Of a stretch of DNA of 64,000 bases, positions 1-11,750 are shown piece by piece (position 1 is the first letter of the stretch; every line of letters starts with the position of its first letter). The stretch is taken from assembly GCF_002078875.1 (NCBI RefSeq), contig NC_034414.1, forward strand, positions 11,210,225 to 11,274,224. The letters run 5' to 3'. The DNA is from Numida meleagris. Lineage: Eukaryota; Chordata; Aves; Galliformes; Numididae. The position numbers and the translations under genes are program-made. Under the pieces are notes generated by a model. That model saw only the letters and a list, made by a program, of their open reading frames with translations, had not been told where the DNA came from and ran no database searches.

Positions 1-3000
1 TTAGTCTCAGCCCTGATAGTATAACAATTTTATCATTGCTAATATTAATTAAATTTTTTTTAAATATTGAGTGATTCTTGTTAAATATTAGCTTTTAGCA
101 AAGTTATTAGAATATTGCGAGAACAGCTATCACACATTAAGATTTTAACTGCAACCATTAAAATGATTACTATTGTATAGGCATATTCTTGTAGCCTGTG
201 TCCCATAGATAATTTAGAAAGAAAAAACGAATCTTGCCTACAGTTCAAGGAGTATGAAAATTAAAGTTACATGCATACAAAAATTTAAATGAACTAACAA
301 ATACTTAGAGAACAAAAAAACATTAGCTGAAGATGTGTGCTTCTTGTTTACGCATGCTTTTCAAAGAAAGTTTTCCCTAAAAGAAATGTAGCACTGTCCA
401 ATGCTCAGTCACTGTGTTTCTGGGGATACGTCTTGGCTGCACTCTTATCCAGAATTTAGGTTGCTACTGAAAGTGGAAACAGCTCTCTCTTGAGGCAGTT
501 ATGATTTAAATCTCCACACCCTATGTTTTGCCTTCTTTTTTTCCTCTTACTGAGTGCACCTGGTATCCTTCAACTTCTTGCTACGCATTCTGAGCATAAA
601 TATAAATAGACAGAAACACAATGTTGAAACTTCAAGACAAGTGCATGAAAACCAACTTTTAAAGGCAAAATAACACAGAAAAAGCTATCAGAAAGAAACT
701 CAAACAAATTATGAATGCAAACATCCAAAAAAAATCCCCAGTCATCAGATGAACAGAAATGAGAGCACATAGATTTGCCAGTTCATATTATGATGTGCCT
801 AAGAACTACAAATAGAATTTCATTATGTACTACTGAATGTTCAGTGCTTTCAAGGTACCTCACTGGAGGTCCATTCGCATTCTTACAATATAATGTTAGT
901 TAGAATTTCTCAGGAAGAAAAAATCTCTTTTTAATTTGATACACTGCTTTTAGCATCCACTTTTATTTATTTTCATCTTTTTCCATCTTTTCATCAGTTA
1001 CCTTTAAAAAGCACTCAGGAGGAATTGCTGCTCTTATTCATCATGTATTCTTCAAAGCATGTACTAAATACTCCTGGTGAAAGCTTGTCAGGCACCCTCA
1101 CCCCTCCCCCACCTCCAGTTTCCTCCCTGTTGAACTCAGTGGGAGTTTTGTTACTGAATTCAGAGAATTCATTCCTTCTCATTAAAAGGTATTCAGACAC
1201 CACAGGCTTTTGTTTGGCAAGATCTAGTTTCCATTTAATCCAAACTATCAGAGCTTAGGGAACAGGCAAGATCAACTCCCTAGTGAATTTTGAGACAAAT
1301 CTGTGTACCTTTCAGTCAGCTACAGAAGAATCATGCTCACAAAACTCTCTGGTATTCTTAAAAGTATTTCTTCTTTAGATTTTAAGCCATGAACTAAGAT
1401 AATGGAACAAATTCCATTTCCAGTGACCTTAACATTAATTTGAAGGGCCTACATTCATACTAACGAAAAGTAAGGAGTTTGTCTTTACTTTCCTCTTTGT
1501 GACAGAGATAATTATACAGACTAAAAAACTGGAAAGTAAAATTTGCTAGACTCATCTATAACTGACCACCCTAATTCCTCAAGTAACTTTTACCTACAAG
1601 TAAATATCACTTTTCTAGAAAACATACTTCAAAGTACATTAGTTGGTCTTTAAGAAGAATACACATCAACATCTATAGACACTGCATTCAACTGTTTTGC
1701 AAGTGTAGTCTTCCAGTGCTTCGCTCTTCACATGAAGAAAGTAATTGTACAATTGTCACATTTTCCTCGTTTTGATCTTGAGAATCTTAGCCATAAAGAT
1801 CAGTCATCAAAGCCTGTTAAGTCAGTAAGACAAACTAGCTGTTTTATACAGAGGGTGAATCAGTTAGTGATTTCATAGACACTTCACTTCCAGAAGTGTC
1901 GTGTATGCAAGTGGGTGAGGCCACACACATGGTCCACTGTTGTGGTCTGGTTGCTCAGTTGGAAAAAGCAGTATAAAGTCAGCTTTTTGGCTTCTGTCAG
2001 TACATCCAGATGATTTCAATTTGTTAGGATTCCACTAGAGTGGTCAGCATTACTTTGACAAAGCTGTGCCAACAGACAGCTCTGGAGCCTTAAGAATTTA
2101 AGTACACACTGGGACCAGGCAGAGGTACCGAGCTTTCTGCTTTACAATCCATTACCCATATGGCTTCTTAACTTTGGGTCATTAGGTAGCTCCTAAATAT
2201 GCAGGTGTTTATTATGTGGCTTACACAAAATAAACACTCAGCTCGAGTTTCTACCAATGGAGTAAGGAGAGATTATGACAATAGCTGTAACTTAAGGAAT
2301 CATACATTTAAGCCATTTAAGTACAGTTCAGACTTCTGAAACTTACAGCTACTCATTAGAGTGAACTTGTCCATAGCAATCAAGTCAGTAAGTGCCAAAA
2401 AATTAACACTACAGATGTTATGCTTATTTCTAAGTAGTTTAATTTGTATATGCTGGGTAGCATTCCACAGAGGTTATTCTCTTTTTCAACATGTATTTGG
2501 CAGCCCTACTTACAATCATGGTAAGTCCTTGGGATCATACAAGATTATCTGTTGATCACAAAAAGATTTGAGCATTCAAAAGGTGCTCCTTGAATCTTTT
2601 GATGGAGTTTTACTATTCAGTAAAAGAGAGGAAACAGTCTTGGAACTTCTGATGTTCCTGGTGTTCAGCAAGTTAACCATGAGTCCAACCTCATATTGGC
2701 AAGAATTTCGTGTTCTCAGAGTTTCCATCTACTGGTTTCTAGTTCGTTAGAGAGATGCTGTGTGGAGAACAAATGGGTTCTCTTTTTAAACATTCAGACT
2801 GTAGCAGAGGTTGTTAAATCATCAGAGGAACTGAGTGTTTTAAAAGTATTTGGGACTAAGACCACAGTGTATGATATATAAGAAACATTTCTTAGCTAAG
2901 TACTGTATGTACTTGGAAAAGCAAACAACATTGCTGATGCCACTGATTAACTCATTACCTGCAACAAAATTTCCAGTTTTGGAAACAGCCCACAAGAAAC

Positions 3001-4620
3001 AGTCTACTATTCAGAACTGACAGCAAATACCTTTCCTTTTACTTTCTCATCTTGACCTTTTACCTTCAACAAAACATGTAAAAGATGACCTATGGAAAGT
3101 GACATGTTTCTACAACAAAGCCTAGTTACAAGGTGAGTGCCTGGACTGAGACAAAGAGCATTTCATGGCACTCAATTTCCAACAGTCAGGAAAAAAACTC
3201 ATCAACCAACAGTGACCAAACTGGTAGGCATACACATTCTTTCCCAATTTTCACTAAATTACAGACTTCCCGAGCCAACTACAAAACTTAGGTTTACAGA
3301 ACTGCTAAAGGCTTGGAACATTTTACAGACGTAACACTGAATTTATACTCTACTCAAGTTAATAGATGTCTGACACACAATGTAAGTGAATTTTACTTCC
3401 CAGTAACAAGTTGATCTATTTAACAATAGGAAGGCAAGATTATATCAGTGTTTTGCGAGTCCATTTTGGAAGGTATGGACAGTAAGTAACTAAGGTTACT
3501 ATGAAGAACTGACTATCACATGCAGCAGCAGAAAGGACTAAGCAGATCTAAAAGTCCAAATACTAGAACAGTTAAAGTTACTAGAGTAGCTGAAGTTTAT
3601 TGAGATTTATGGACTCCATATTTCTGTGTGTATATTTCTTCCCAGAATTAACTGAGGAAGTCACTGATTTCAGGATCTGAAATTCTGGCACTGGTAGGAG
3701 GTATACATGGATACATGTACAAAACAATACAAACTTACAAATTTGTGTACAAACAAATACAAATTCACACCTTAAACAACTATGAGAAAATCAAAGGCTA
3801 CCAAGTCAAAATATTCTCTTTCCAGTACTGCAAAAGCCCATGTAGCCCGTAGAAGCTGTGTACTTCCCCAGTAGATCAAAAATAAAAAAAGTCATCCTTC
3901 ACATATACATGGAAACTAACAAATATACAGATTAAGTCATTCAAACATTCAGCAAGTTCTTCTCAGAGTTAAGAATGTAACATTCAGTGCCTAACAACTG
4001 CAATAAGCTACTACTAAGAGTTAAAACCCTAAGTGATTCACACAAGGCCATGAGTGCCTCTGTGTTCAACAGAAGGGCAAAGGTGCTTATCTTTTCTAAA
4101 GTCATTCAGAACTACTTATCTATGTTTACTGGGTCAAAAACATTCAGTAAATCTATGTATATATATTAGAAATCAGTTTATTTCAAACAAATGGACAAAC
4201 TCAGCCTCTGTTTCATCAGCAAGGAAAGATTTTACTGCAAATGTTCTCATCTCACTGGAACTAAAGAGAAGTCAGCTGCATAGGAAAACATGCTTCAAGA
4301 AATATCATTTTGGAAAAACTTAAAATATCCCTACATCCTTTCCACCTTCTTATGCCTATTTAAACAAGCAGCAACAGACCAATTTTAAACTCTTAAAATA
4401 TAAGTCTCAACAATGTAATTTCCATACTTAGCATGCAAGTAACCTCAGGCCAAGATTTAGTCTTTTGAATATTTGCTGCCTGTGTACCATACACATGTTA
4501 CTATCAGGACTAACAACTAGTCACAGCAGGCATTTTTGTGTCTCAGTCTCCAAACGCGAGAAGTGAATGAGATACTTTTGTACGCACTAAAAAAGGCACA
4601 ATGCCTACTAGTAGTACATC
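1..4620. other. AT-rich unique sequence, no gene seen
   Basis: Non-repetitive AT-rich DNA. Open frames are all under about 90 codons, lie on both strands and show no recognisable domain. One short ancient repeat remnant (near 1.13 kb) is listed separately. The local AC-rich stretch around 3700-3770 contains the 10-bp palindrome ACAAATTTGT. No promoter, CpG island or RNA gene was recognised. Confidence 0.6.
1125..1175 (+). repeat. Ancient amniote repeat remnant (L3/CR1-like 'TTGAACTCAGTGGGAG' block)
   Basis: The run TTGAACTCAGTGGGAGTTTT resembles the 'TTGACTTCAGTGGGAG' block that recurs in old, diverged amniote interspersed repeats. A related block occurs at 15.7 kb. The stretch is short and diverged, so chance similarity cannot be excluded. 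I do not assign a family name. Confidence 0.3.
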
Positions 4621-4694
4621 TTAGTTTAAGTAATTATCTTAAGCTTAGTTTAAGTAATGATCTAATTGCTTAGTTTAAGTAATGATCTAATTGC
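4621..4694. repeat. Three-copy 25-bp minisatellite
   Basis: Three head-to-tail copies of a unit beginning TTAGTTTAAGTAATGATC. Copy 1 (4621-4644, 24 bp) is diverged. Copies 2 (4645-4669) and 3 (4670-4694) are identical. The array is AT-rich and has no spacers, so it is a simple tandem duplication and not a CRISPR-type array. Confidence 0.95.
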
Positions 4695-6440
4695 TAATAC
4701 AGGCTATTCTCCCACCTCACAGACACGGGACTACGAGAAAGAACTGTAACTCAGCTAATAATACTTCAGCCAAGTATTTCTGATTTCAGCAGTCAGCCAT
4801 TACAATAGTGGAATTCTCCACAATTTTGCTCACTAGCATCAGAAATTACTTTCTTAATGGTCCATCCAACAGTTCCAGTATTCATACTAACAGAATTAAG
4901 TTAGTTTTGGTTCCCATTCTGTATCGTTCTATTTAAAGGGGAAAGGAACATATCTTTAAAAGTATCTAGTCTTGATCTAACAGAATGCCTGGACTTTAAA
5001 GAGATTGTGAAAGTGCTAATCCAGAGTATCTTTAAGGATCTTACACTGTTGCATTCTGCAAATAACCTTCTACCTGTGACCTAAACAAAGAGAGGCTTTC
5101 TTCTTTTGCCTTCCACAGGATGGGGCCACAAATGCTGTTACCAGGATGTGAAGTGAGAACATATCAGGTAGAAGAATCTGAAAAAGCTACGCTCAGATGA
5201 ACACAAGAGATTCTGAAACCATTACAGACAGAAAAATCTATCACTAAGATGCAAAATCATAAAAAAAAAAAACAATTAAGACAATTAATCTGTGATTTAC
5301 ATCCAATAGAAACAGATTTAATAACAGGATAAGAGATTACTGAAAGCACAGAGGAGCAACTGAATCCAAGCAGACCTTAAAAAGATTATCAGATGTTTAA
5401 AACTACAGCATTATCTAACAATTATAGAAGTGACCACTGCATAGCGAAATGCACACACTAACCTTCTTTTCAAATATTCTTTTTTTCCCCAAAATCCAAC
5501 TTCACAGACGTTATTATCAATACTACATATTTGGATCTCATTGAAAAAATTCTGTGTGATTTCTTGCCGTATACAAATCATATGCCTTGAATAAGGATTA
5601 GCTGGATAACTCACAAGCCCCCTGGGGAAAATATGTTGTACAGACTACTCCTCATAAGTGGGGATTAATATCAAATCCCACAGGAAGTCATGCACTGCAG
5701 TGTTTGTTTTCATTTCATTTTATATTTACTGGCAGTTTATACTGTTCTTTCAGCTTGTGTTGAACACTGCAGCATGACAGAATTTTTCAGCACATCTAAC
5801 GTTATGCCTCATGTTTTGGCCACCCGATAATATTTACTTGATACAATTGTTGTCCAGTGTGTCTTATAAAATTGCAGATAGCATAAATTCAATTTTACCA
5901 CATGGAATGTCTCCCCTTACAGAATTTTTATGCTTAAAACGTCTTCAAACTTAATACTCTACTGATGCAGCAGCTGCTGCCACTGCTCACCATTAATCTC
6001 ACCATTGATGTTCTCACCCTCAACTGGTCTTCATTCACTTTTTACTCTCGTTAAACCTGGATATTTTCCCTGTATCTGTACATTCCCTATCACTTTAGTT
6101 TACACCACTTCTGTTTCACTTTAACTGCTCATTCTATACCTTTCCCCACATTTTCAAATCTCAGTTCTTCCCTGTCCTCTCACCAAACTGTTCTTCGATA
6201 TCAGAAAACAACGTCTCACTGAAAGATCACAAAACAGCATCCAGTACGTCCCAGCACTGACACTACAGAATCATTTTCCTCTTTAAAGGCTCCAGAATGG
6301 AAGAATTATTCGAGCAATTGAATCTGATATTCCACCATCAGCTAATTTTAGACAATTTGTATAAGTAAAAAACCCACAAACAAATCCAACAGCGAGTAGT
6401 TTTTATTAACAGGTTCCTCAGAACTCTTCCTTCAAAACAT
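4695..6440. other. Unique AT-rich sequence, no gene seen
   Basis: No coding, RNA or mobile-element signature was recognised. The only open frame above 60 codons (5411-5614, - strand) shows no domain and has no splice context. Confidence 0.55.
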
Positions 6441-6572
6441 GACTGGATGTGAGCTGCAGCACCATGATCTAACATCAAAGTCAGCCCTGCTTGGACAGGA
6501 AAGGAAGACACGATGTGGACTAGATTATCTCAGTAAGTCCCTTCCAATTGAAATTTTCTGCGATTCTTTTCT
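6441..6572 (+). mobile_element. CR1 LINE 3' fragment, older subfamily
   Basis: A diverged CR1 3' end in sense orientation. The core GATCTAACATCAAAGTCAGC, followed by CCCTGCTTGG, GACTAGATTATCTCAG and GTCCCTTCCAATTGAAATTT, follows the order of the CR1 3' untranslated region (GATCTAACAT, GGACTAGATGA, GGTCCCTTCCAACC). It ends in a degraded TTCTGCGATTCTTTT where the usual ATTCTATGATTCT tail lies. It is only about 130 bp, which is typical of the strong 5' truncation of CR1 copies. Its divergence exceeds that of the copies at 10.6 and 11.5 kb, so it is probably an older insertion. Confidence 0.75.
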
Positions 6573-8677
6573 TTAACTACAGCTGCCTAATACCTTAAAT
6601 GGTATCTCTAATCAGGAATTTGTGACTACAGCCCATAGCGAGATATCATTTATTTACTAAATTCAGATAAGAAGAGCATGAGATAAGAACAGAGCTATGA
6701 ACCAGAATGCTTATTACTGAGGTAAAAAGAAAAGTCAACTGTTGGACTGTAGACTTTCTCATAAAGTGGGAGGAAAAGAGAATAAGGCAGTCATACTCTG
6801 AGTACTGTTTTTGTTAATTCTGATTCAGAGGCTTTCTGAAAAGTAGCAGGAGGAACTGTTGAAAAAGAAGGTTTCATCCACTACTGAGAACCACAGAGAC
6901 CATGAATGGATAGTAATAACTGCTTTACCTACTAATAAATGCCACTGTTAGGCAAATCTTCCTTCACATTACCGGGGGCTCAACATTTTTGTATCTCTCT
7001 GATTTACCAGTCTTATCTTTATGAAATACTTATACACATCAATTTGCCTGAGCAATGCAACATTTTAACATTATATACAACACTCGTGTTTGTGTGCACA
7101 TTTACTGTCTGAATTCTTTTAGGTTTAACCTTGTCATCTTCTCAAATTCTCTCTGAACCGAAGAAATTTCCTTTCTCAGTAAACTTTACTGACTTGCAGT
7201 ACTGAAAGGCTGCACCGTGTATCTGTTGCTGAACATTTTTACAGGTTACATCTTCAGTCTCTCAAAAAGAAGATTGTGGAGGGATGGCACAAACTGTAAT
7301 TCATATGATTGACAACTGATGTTGTGACATCACCCAGAAAATGTCCTTGTACCAAATCAGAAGTCTAACTTTCCATTTCGTGTTGAAACAACAGGCAGAA
7401 AACCTTGCCTAGAAAGGTATGATATTACTGCATCAGCTTAGGCAAGTGAGATAGAAGGCAGTGACAGACCACAGCATATGCTAACAAGTTCTTAAGACTT
7501 TGTACTGCAGTCGCCAGCATAGCACATTGCACAGAAGTGGAAAACACAAGAGAAACCACATAAACATTCAGTTCAGTTAAGATCATGTATAAGCCAACGC
7601 TGCAGTGTTCTTCATTTCACGACTTCTAGAAAACCCTGGTAAAATTGTTCTAATAGTAACCTTTATGATCACCAAAGTTGGTCATATACAGACTTCCTTT
7701 TAGTGTGGCAAACACACATTAAATGCTTCAGATGATACTGATTAACTCGATTTAAGGGGATAAGGGAAGGAGGAAAGGAAGATGGAAAGGGAATGTTGCA
7801 CTTCTCTGAGCAATGGTTTGCATCTAAAATACTAAATGTTTCTTACAACCAACAAATATTAGCATTATCCACCTCTTAATTTTGGCGGGGAGGGTTTTTT
7901 TTGTTTTTGTTTTTCAAACAGTTGGATTCTCCAGGAGCAATTTTAATGACAATTGGACAAAGGGTCAAGAAAATCCATCCATGCATTGTCAAAATACATG
8001 TTTTGATCCCACAACGACAGTTAACAATATTCAGGCTTTGAAATTCTTTATGAAGTAATCAGCATTAATTTGTTCTGTTCAGATTTTAATTATATAGCAT
8101 TTGCCTTCCTAAGAGGACACTACCACAAGTATAGCTGTCAGATGGAAATTAATTTGCTAGTAGATGACCACATACTTCATGAATTATACATGAAACCTTG
8201 TCTCTCAGTGACTGTTGCTAAACGACTCTTTCATCATTCTTATGTTTAAACAAACCACAATAGTTTTTAAATAAGTCTGATCAGCAGTAAAGAGATTAGG
8301 CTGAAATGCTAAGAATGATTTCTAAAATGGCATTTGAGGCACATTCCATATTGATATGTTGAGTTGCAATTTGGGTCATGTTCCTCTGCTCTTAGTTGTT
8401 AGAAGAATGACGGGCAGGCCACTGCATTCACTTTCAAATACAACATTGATAGCTGGATTTACATTTCTTTTTAAGACTCAGCTTTTGCAAACAAGCCTTA
8501 GATTTCAGACATAATTCTGTTATTCAAATGGGAGAAGAGTTTGATAGCTATGCTAATCACTTTTATCTGAGAAAACATAACTAATAGCTTGGTTTACATT
8601 TGCTTACATTTATGAGCATAATTTTAGTACATAATTTTATTGCTCTATAAAACATAATACTGCACTAGTCCGCTCTT

Positions 8678-8694
8678 AAAAAAAAAAAAAAAAA
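8678..8694. repeat. Poly-A tract (17)
   Basis: Uninterrupted run of 17 A. No target-site duplication or retroposed body was recognised next to it, so it is annotated as simple sequence only. Confidence 0.9.
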
Positions 8695-8775
8695 GGCTAC
8701 CTTAGAGTGATTTGCACTTAAACTTTCACACTACATTTAAATGACAGCATCATTTAGAATTTTTGACTTTAAAAG

Positions 8776-8788
8776 TATATATATATAT
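8776..8788. repeat. (TA)n microsatellite
   Basis: Short alternating TA tract followed within a few bases by an A-rich run (8792-8803). Confidence 0.85.
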
Positions 8789-9289
8789 AGTAAAAAAAAA
8801 AAACAAAAAACCACATATAACAATTAATTCCACAAGGCTGTTTTCTATAGAGATAATATTCAGTGAATGCATTTAAGGTAGTCATAGCAGCATTGATCAC
8901 AGGACTGTTTTGAGTCAGTTATTCTCATGTATAAATTGGACTGAATGAAGATAATTTGTTCTTACATCGCATGAAAGGAATCTCTTAAAATTCTCCACTG
9001 CTGTATACATTAACAAATTATGTGGAAGAAAAGAGGAATGATCCACACAATCACTTTTCTTGCATTCAGTGTTTTCAGCACTGGAAACTGAGAAGGAAAT
9101 AAGGTCTTAGATTTTAAGGGGGTCAGTTATTACTTTCAGTGGCCCATAAAAATAAAGGAAATATATTCAAAATAACTCAGTTTTGTTGTATTGTACTCAA
9201 CATTTCCTCTTGGAATAGTCATGCTAGTAATGATATGAGAACTATTTTCCAGGATGCAACTGTGCCAACTGACACACTATAGTGAGCCT

Positions 9290-9440
9290 ACTATTAATAA
9301 TACTTTGCATGTATGCAGCACCTTTTCCCTGAGAATTTGAAAATACATTTATAAATTTAATCTTACCATTTCCTTAGAGGCAGAAAAAGTGATGCATAGA
9401 AATACTAGACTGCCTATGATAGCAAGAAATTATCTATGAC
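9290..9440 (-). repeat. Ancient MIR/L3-like SINE/LINE tail, antisense
   Basis: The order TAATACTTTGCATGTATGCA, GCACCTTTTC, TTACCATTTCCTTAGAGGCA and AAGTGATGCATAGAAA follows the reverse complement of old amniote MIR/L2/L3-type tails (AATACTTAGCATTTATATAGCACC, then GAGGAAACTGAGGCACAGAG). Divergence is high, as expected for a repeat predating birds. Family assignment (MIR, L2 or L3/CR1) is not possible by eye. Confidence 0.5.
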
Positions 9441-10624
9441 AACACCTGGATTTTCATGCATATCTCATCTTCTACACAGTCTTCTAAAGAAAGCTCTTAA
9501 ATAGTCAACAATTGGTCCAGCAATTGCCTGCAGCCTGGAATGCATTTTTACCCCCCTCACCAAGCCCCTTCTCCTCCAGAACAGGTTTTCTTCTCTGTAC
9601 AGGTTATTGCCAAATCAATATCCCTGTGCCTACAAATAGATACCCAGGAAGTTAACCTTAACTATATAGCTAAGTCCACACACTGTATCTTAAAAGTAAG
9701 CACAGACCTCTTAAGGGGATATTTGATCTTCCTTAATATTACAGAAACGTTGCTTTGGCTTGCTTGCTTACTGACTGCAAATTAAATCATACTACTAAGC
9801 TATGTTTCTGGTATTTGATTTCTATTTATTTATTTATTTGATTTTACAGAACCTGGATGCTTGTGGTATACTTCATATGATACATTGCATTAACTGCAAA
9901 ATGAATGTGTCTTGACTGTACAGTCATACCATAACATTTGCAGACTCTTGTCAGGTGGAGATACTGAGAAATATGCATGTCAAAACCAGAACCTTTTTGC
10001 TAAACTAAACTAAGCAGAACTCAACAGAACCTTTTTGCACTGTATCGTAGTACCAATTCACAGTAAGGACAATGGGAATGCTTTGGACATGCTATTTAAG
10101 AATAATGTCCACTTCCAGACTGAATCAGAAAAGTTAAAATATTATGAATTTCTAACACAGAGAATACAAGCTGTACATTGAAAACACCACATGTAAATAC
10201 AGCTTACAATTCATTTCATAGAATAACGTTGCCAGATCTTAATTTAATATAAACCTTCTCTAAATTTGAGTAGAGATGATGTAACCTAACCATAGATATT
10301 CAAAACTAAACTGCGTAGATCCAGTTGATAGCTCATCCAGTTCATATTGCCATGGAATATGGCAATCATTGGAGATTTCTCTGTATTCAGTGACTGTAAA
10401 GCCCAGACAGAATAAGTATTTAGCTTAGTATGACTCGTGTTAATTTGGATGAATCCTCCTAATTCTTTCATTTAAAAATGTACTTTGTTGATCGTATCAT
10501 TTCAAAGGAATTCTCTTTTCTAATCGTTTTTTTTTTATTTTTTTTTAAGCTCATGGAGTTCATAGCCTCATGGTTATGGAAAAAAATAGCTTTGAAAACA
10601 TGTTTAATTGACTTTTTGGCCTTC
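9441..10624. other. Unique AT-rich sequence, no gene seen
   Basis: Contains a short (TATT)4 tract at 9823-9839 and T-rich simple sequence near 10528-10548. No gene or mobile element was recognised. Confidence 0.5.
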
Positions 10625-10957
10625 TAATACTTGAAGGGAGCGTATAAACAGGAGGGGGAATGATTGTCTATGAAGGTGGATAGCAATAGGACAAGGGGGA
10701 ATGGTTTTAAATTGAGACAGGGGAGGTTTAGGTTAGATATTAGGAGGAAGTTTTTCACGGAGAGGGCGGTGATGCACTGGAACAGGTTGCCCAGGGAGGT
10801 TGTGGATGCCCCATTCCTGAAGGCATTCAAGGCCAGGCTGGACGTGGCTCTGGGCAGCCTGGTCTAGTGGTTGGCAACCCTGCACTCGGCAGGGGGGTTG
10901 AAACTAGATGATCTTTGAGGTCCTTTTCAACCCAGGGCATTCTATGATTCCATGATT
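10625..10957 (+). mobile_element. CR1 LINE, 5'-truncated, sense
   Basis: About 330 bp of a CR1 retrotransposon 3' end. Recognisable blocks in order are ACTTGAAGGGAGC, AGGACAAGGGGGAATGGTTT, GAGGAAGTTTTTCAC, CACTGGAACAGGTTGCCCAG, GATGCCCC, TTCAAGGCCAGGCTGGA, GGGTTGAAACTAGATGATC and the terminal ATTCTATGATTCCATGATT. CR1 elements prime at their 3' end on an 8-bp repeat and are usually severely 5'-truncated, as here. Low divergence and retained CpGs suggest a comparatively young insertion. The + strand open frame of 67 codons in it (10664-10867) is repeat sequence and not a gene. Confidence 0.97.
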
Positions 10958-11507
10958 TAAACATGACAGAATGAAGAATGCATGCGGAAAGGAATACAAA
11001 TAAATCATTTAAATAAAAATGCTTAATTCTAAGCTTTTACTATGACTTCTGGTACTCAAATCCAAATACTTGGAATGCTGAACCTTATTTCAAATCTATT
11101 ACTACTGATAATGTCAGAATTTTGCTGAGCAGCTGAAGAATAGCCTTGAGTACAACAACACATGGCTGAAAGTCTTCAGCAGGACAGAGCAGGAAATGTA
11201 TATTTTCAGCAGTGCAGAGGTGACAAATTATCAGATTTTTCTATTACATGAGATACTCTAAGGATTTTCAAAGTAGTGCAAGTAATTTTTCAGACTCTAT
11301 GCATATGTGTAGTGTAAAGCCAAAATTGGCTGCAGAGTCCACTTAAACTTTTGGTGAAACAACAACTCTGCACAGAAAAACGTGGCCTAAGAAACATGGA
11401 TAGAAAGCCAAATAACAATACTGCATATAGAATTTGTCCTTAATGACAGTATATTAGGCAGAGTTGTGACGGATTCCATGTAAATGTGATGTGAGAGAAT
11501 ACAGGTG
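10958..11507. other. Unique spacer between two CR1 copies
   Basis: About 550 bp of ordinary AT-rich DNA separating two same-orientation CR1 fragments. No feature was recognised. Confidence 0.6.
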
Positions 11508-11750
11508 AGAGACAGGGGAGGTTTAGGTTAGATGTTAGGAGGAAGTTTTTCACACAGAGGGTGGTGATGCACTGGAACAGGTTGCCCAAGGAGGTTGTGG
11601 ATGCCCCATCCCTGGAGGTATTCAAGGCCAGGCTGGATGTGGCTCCGGGCAGCCTTGTCTAGTGGTTGGTGGCCCTGCACTCAGCAGGGGGGTTGAAACT
11701 AGATGATCATTATGGTCCTTTTCAACCCAGACCATTCTATGATTCTATGA
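11508..11750 (+). mobile_element. CR1 LINE, 5'-truncated, sense
   Basis: About 243 bp, from AGACAGGGGAGGTTTAGG to the terminal ATTCTATGATTCTATGA. It is of the same subfamily as the copy at 10.6 kb, sharing the distinctive ACAGGGGAGGTTTAGGTTAG and GGGGGGTTGAAACTAGATGA blocks, and agrees with it at roughly nine bases in ten. It is truncated about 90 bp further in than its neighbour, which shows independent insertion and not local duplication. Confidence 0.97.

Larger units (their letters stand above)
6573..9289. other. Unique AT-rich sequence, no gene seen
   Basis: No gene recognised. It contains a 17-base A run (8678-8694), a (TA)7 tract (8776-8788) and an A11 run shortly after. The stretch around 8450-8660 is a low-complexity-free, homeobox-motif-rich AT sequence that could be conserved non-coding DNA, but this cannot be judged without alignment. 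Confidence 0.55.

Noticed and set aside
4621..4694. Regular repeats resembling a small CRISPR array
   Set aside because: Units are contiguous without spacers and the genome is a vertebrate's; this is a minisatellite.
8678..8694. Poly-A run as the tail of a processed retrogene
   Set aside because: No upstream open frame, poly-A signal at proper distance or flanking target-site duplication was found.
10664..10867. 67-codon + strand open frame with a protein-like sequence
   Set aside because: It lies wholly inside the CR1 3' end; similar frames arise in many CR1 copies and have no coding role.
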